Shown piece after piece: positions 63,500-64,000 of a stretch of DNA of 64,000 nucleotides; the first letter of the stretch is position 1; the number at the start of each line of letters is the position of its first letter. This DNA is from Bacillus sp. AZ43 (GTDB taxonomy: Bacteria; Actinomycetota; Actinomycetes; Mycobacteriales; Geodermatophilaceae), in contig SPQJ01000009.1 of NCBI GenBank assembly GCA_004570425.1, forward strand, positions 43,403 through 107,402. The letters are read 5' to 3'. A model generated the notes under the pieces. It was not told the origin of the DNA, did not search any database, and worked only from the letters and a program-made list of their open reading frames with translations. A program made the position numbers and the translations under genes.

Positions 63500-64000
63500 C
63501 CGCGGTAGTTCACGTGGACGTGGTCCATGTGGTTCGCGGTCGCGCCGCCCCGGTCCTCCATCGTCGACCAGGAGCCGCCGGGCGACTGGAGGATCCGCTG
63601 CTCCCAGATGATGTACTCCACGCCCAGCTCGTCCCAGTGCGCGATGTGGTACTCCGCGATCGCGTCGCCGAGCGCCCCGGTGCACATGTAGTCCAGGGCG
63701 AGGCCGGACGGGTGGCCGCCCGGGTCCGCGGCGCTGGCGCGGGTGCCGCCGATGGTGATGCCGGCGGCGCCGGGCACGTTGGAGACGACCTTGTTGGCGG
63801 CCTCCTGGGCGACGGCCTTGATGGGCCCGGCGCTGTTGCTGATCCTGGCGATCATCGTCACCGCGGTGGCGGCGGCCGCGCGGGCTTCCTCCTCGGCCTT
63901 CGCGGCGGCCTCCGCGGCCGCGGCGGCCTCGGCCGCGGCCTTGGCCTCCGCCTCGGCCTTCGCCCGGGCGGCGGCCTCCTCGGCCTGCGCCTGCGAGGCG
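63496..64000 (-). CDS. Coiled-coil protein with ARB_07466-like C-terminal domain (5' part outside window)
   Basis: The frame is open to the window edge. The visible part opens with an Ala/Glu/Lys-rich heptad stretch (residues of the type AEEEARAAAA repeated, about 45 residues) and continues into GGTRASAADPGGHPSGLALDYM, then LGVEYIIWEQRI and a final ATANHMDHVHVNYRG. This matches the extracytoplasmic C-terminal domain found in peptidoglycan-associated actinobacterial proteins. The conserved DxM/HxHxH residues suggest a metal-dependent hydrolase-like fold. The signal peptide must lie upstream of 64000. Confidence 0.75.
   Translation of the reverse strand, partial: ASQAQAEEAAARAKAEAEAKAAAEAAAAAEAAAKAEEEARAAAATAVTMIARISNSAGPIKAVAQEAANKVVSNVPGAAGITIGGTRASAADPGGHPSGLALDYMCTGALGDAIAEYHIAHWDELGVEYIIWEQRILQSPGGSWSTMEDRGGATANHMDHVHVNYRG

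Overview
The window looks like the chromosome of a high-GC actinobacterium (about three quarters G+C by eye). The evidence is a Pup-proteasome locus, RbpA, a mycothiol-type DUF664 protein, TatA/TatC, many TAnnnT -10 boxes placed 6-8 nt before start codons (leaderless mRNAs), and gene order matching Mycobacterium tuberculosis Rv2089c-Rv2119. Gene content suggests Geodermatophilaceae (Blastococcus, Geodermatophilus or Modestobacter); that family-level guess is from memory.

Layout. 1-15 kb: the end of a MerR regulator, gcvP, a DUF664 protein, coaA, a serine hydrolase, a PEBP protein, a beta-phosphoglucomutase/GH65 phosphorylase pair, an M50 membrane peptidase, and a DrrA/DrrB-like exporter facing a TetR gene whose 5' end has collapsed into it. 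15.1-15.75 kb is a gene-free stretch with a strong match to the actinobacterial chromosome-dimer-resolution site dif (15302-15329), so the window probably lies at the replication terminus. 15.7-25 kb: a small lipoprotein, a MalY-type lyase, GDPD, PlsC, an MFS protein and thymidine kinase, rbpA behind a SigR-type promoter, and the operon lnt-ppm-fxsA. 25.5-32.3 kb: a lysine-fermentation-type island (kal, kamE, kamD, an amidohydrolase and kdd on the minus strand, kamA divergent). kdd carries a one-base frameshift and no kce is present. 32-42 kb: acyltransferase, YbdK-type ligase, a 180-bp element bounded by perfect 16-bp inverted repeats next to a recombinase-like gene, a frameshifted DUF222/HNH gene and an intein-containing Rv2578c-family radical SAM gene, each with a LexA-type SOS box, then an Lrp regulator and an M24 peptidase. 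42-63 kb: exonuclease, DUF4333 protein, helY, a lipid kinase, tatC, tatA, pafC, pafB, DUF3866, pafA, a 116-aa unknown, prcA, prcB, an endonuclease VII-like gene, pup, dop, a membrane-protein/winged-helix pair, arc (mpa), trmI, a RecB-like nuclease and a HAD phosphatase. The window ends in a cell-wall-type coiled-coil protein.

How the genes work together. Pup is deamidated by Dop and ligated by PafA; tagged proteins are unfolded by ARC/Mpa and degraded by PrcBA. PafBC is the DNA-damage-responsive regulator in mycobacteria, so the endonuclease VII-like gene inside the operon and the two SOS-box genes upstream give this half of the window a DNA-damage flavour. The kam island encodes most of a lysine-to-crotonyl-CoA route, but it is interrupted at kdd and lacks a recognisable cleavage enzyme. 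Least explained are an exact 16-bp motif (ACCGTTATCCCCAACA) occurring three times, once 97 bp from dif and twice as inverted repeats at 35 kb, and the 116-aa protein inside the proteasome operon. No tRNA, rRNA, CRISPR array or intact transposon was seen.
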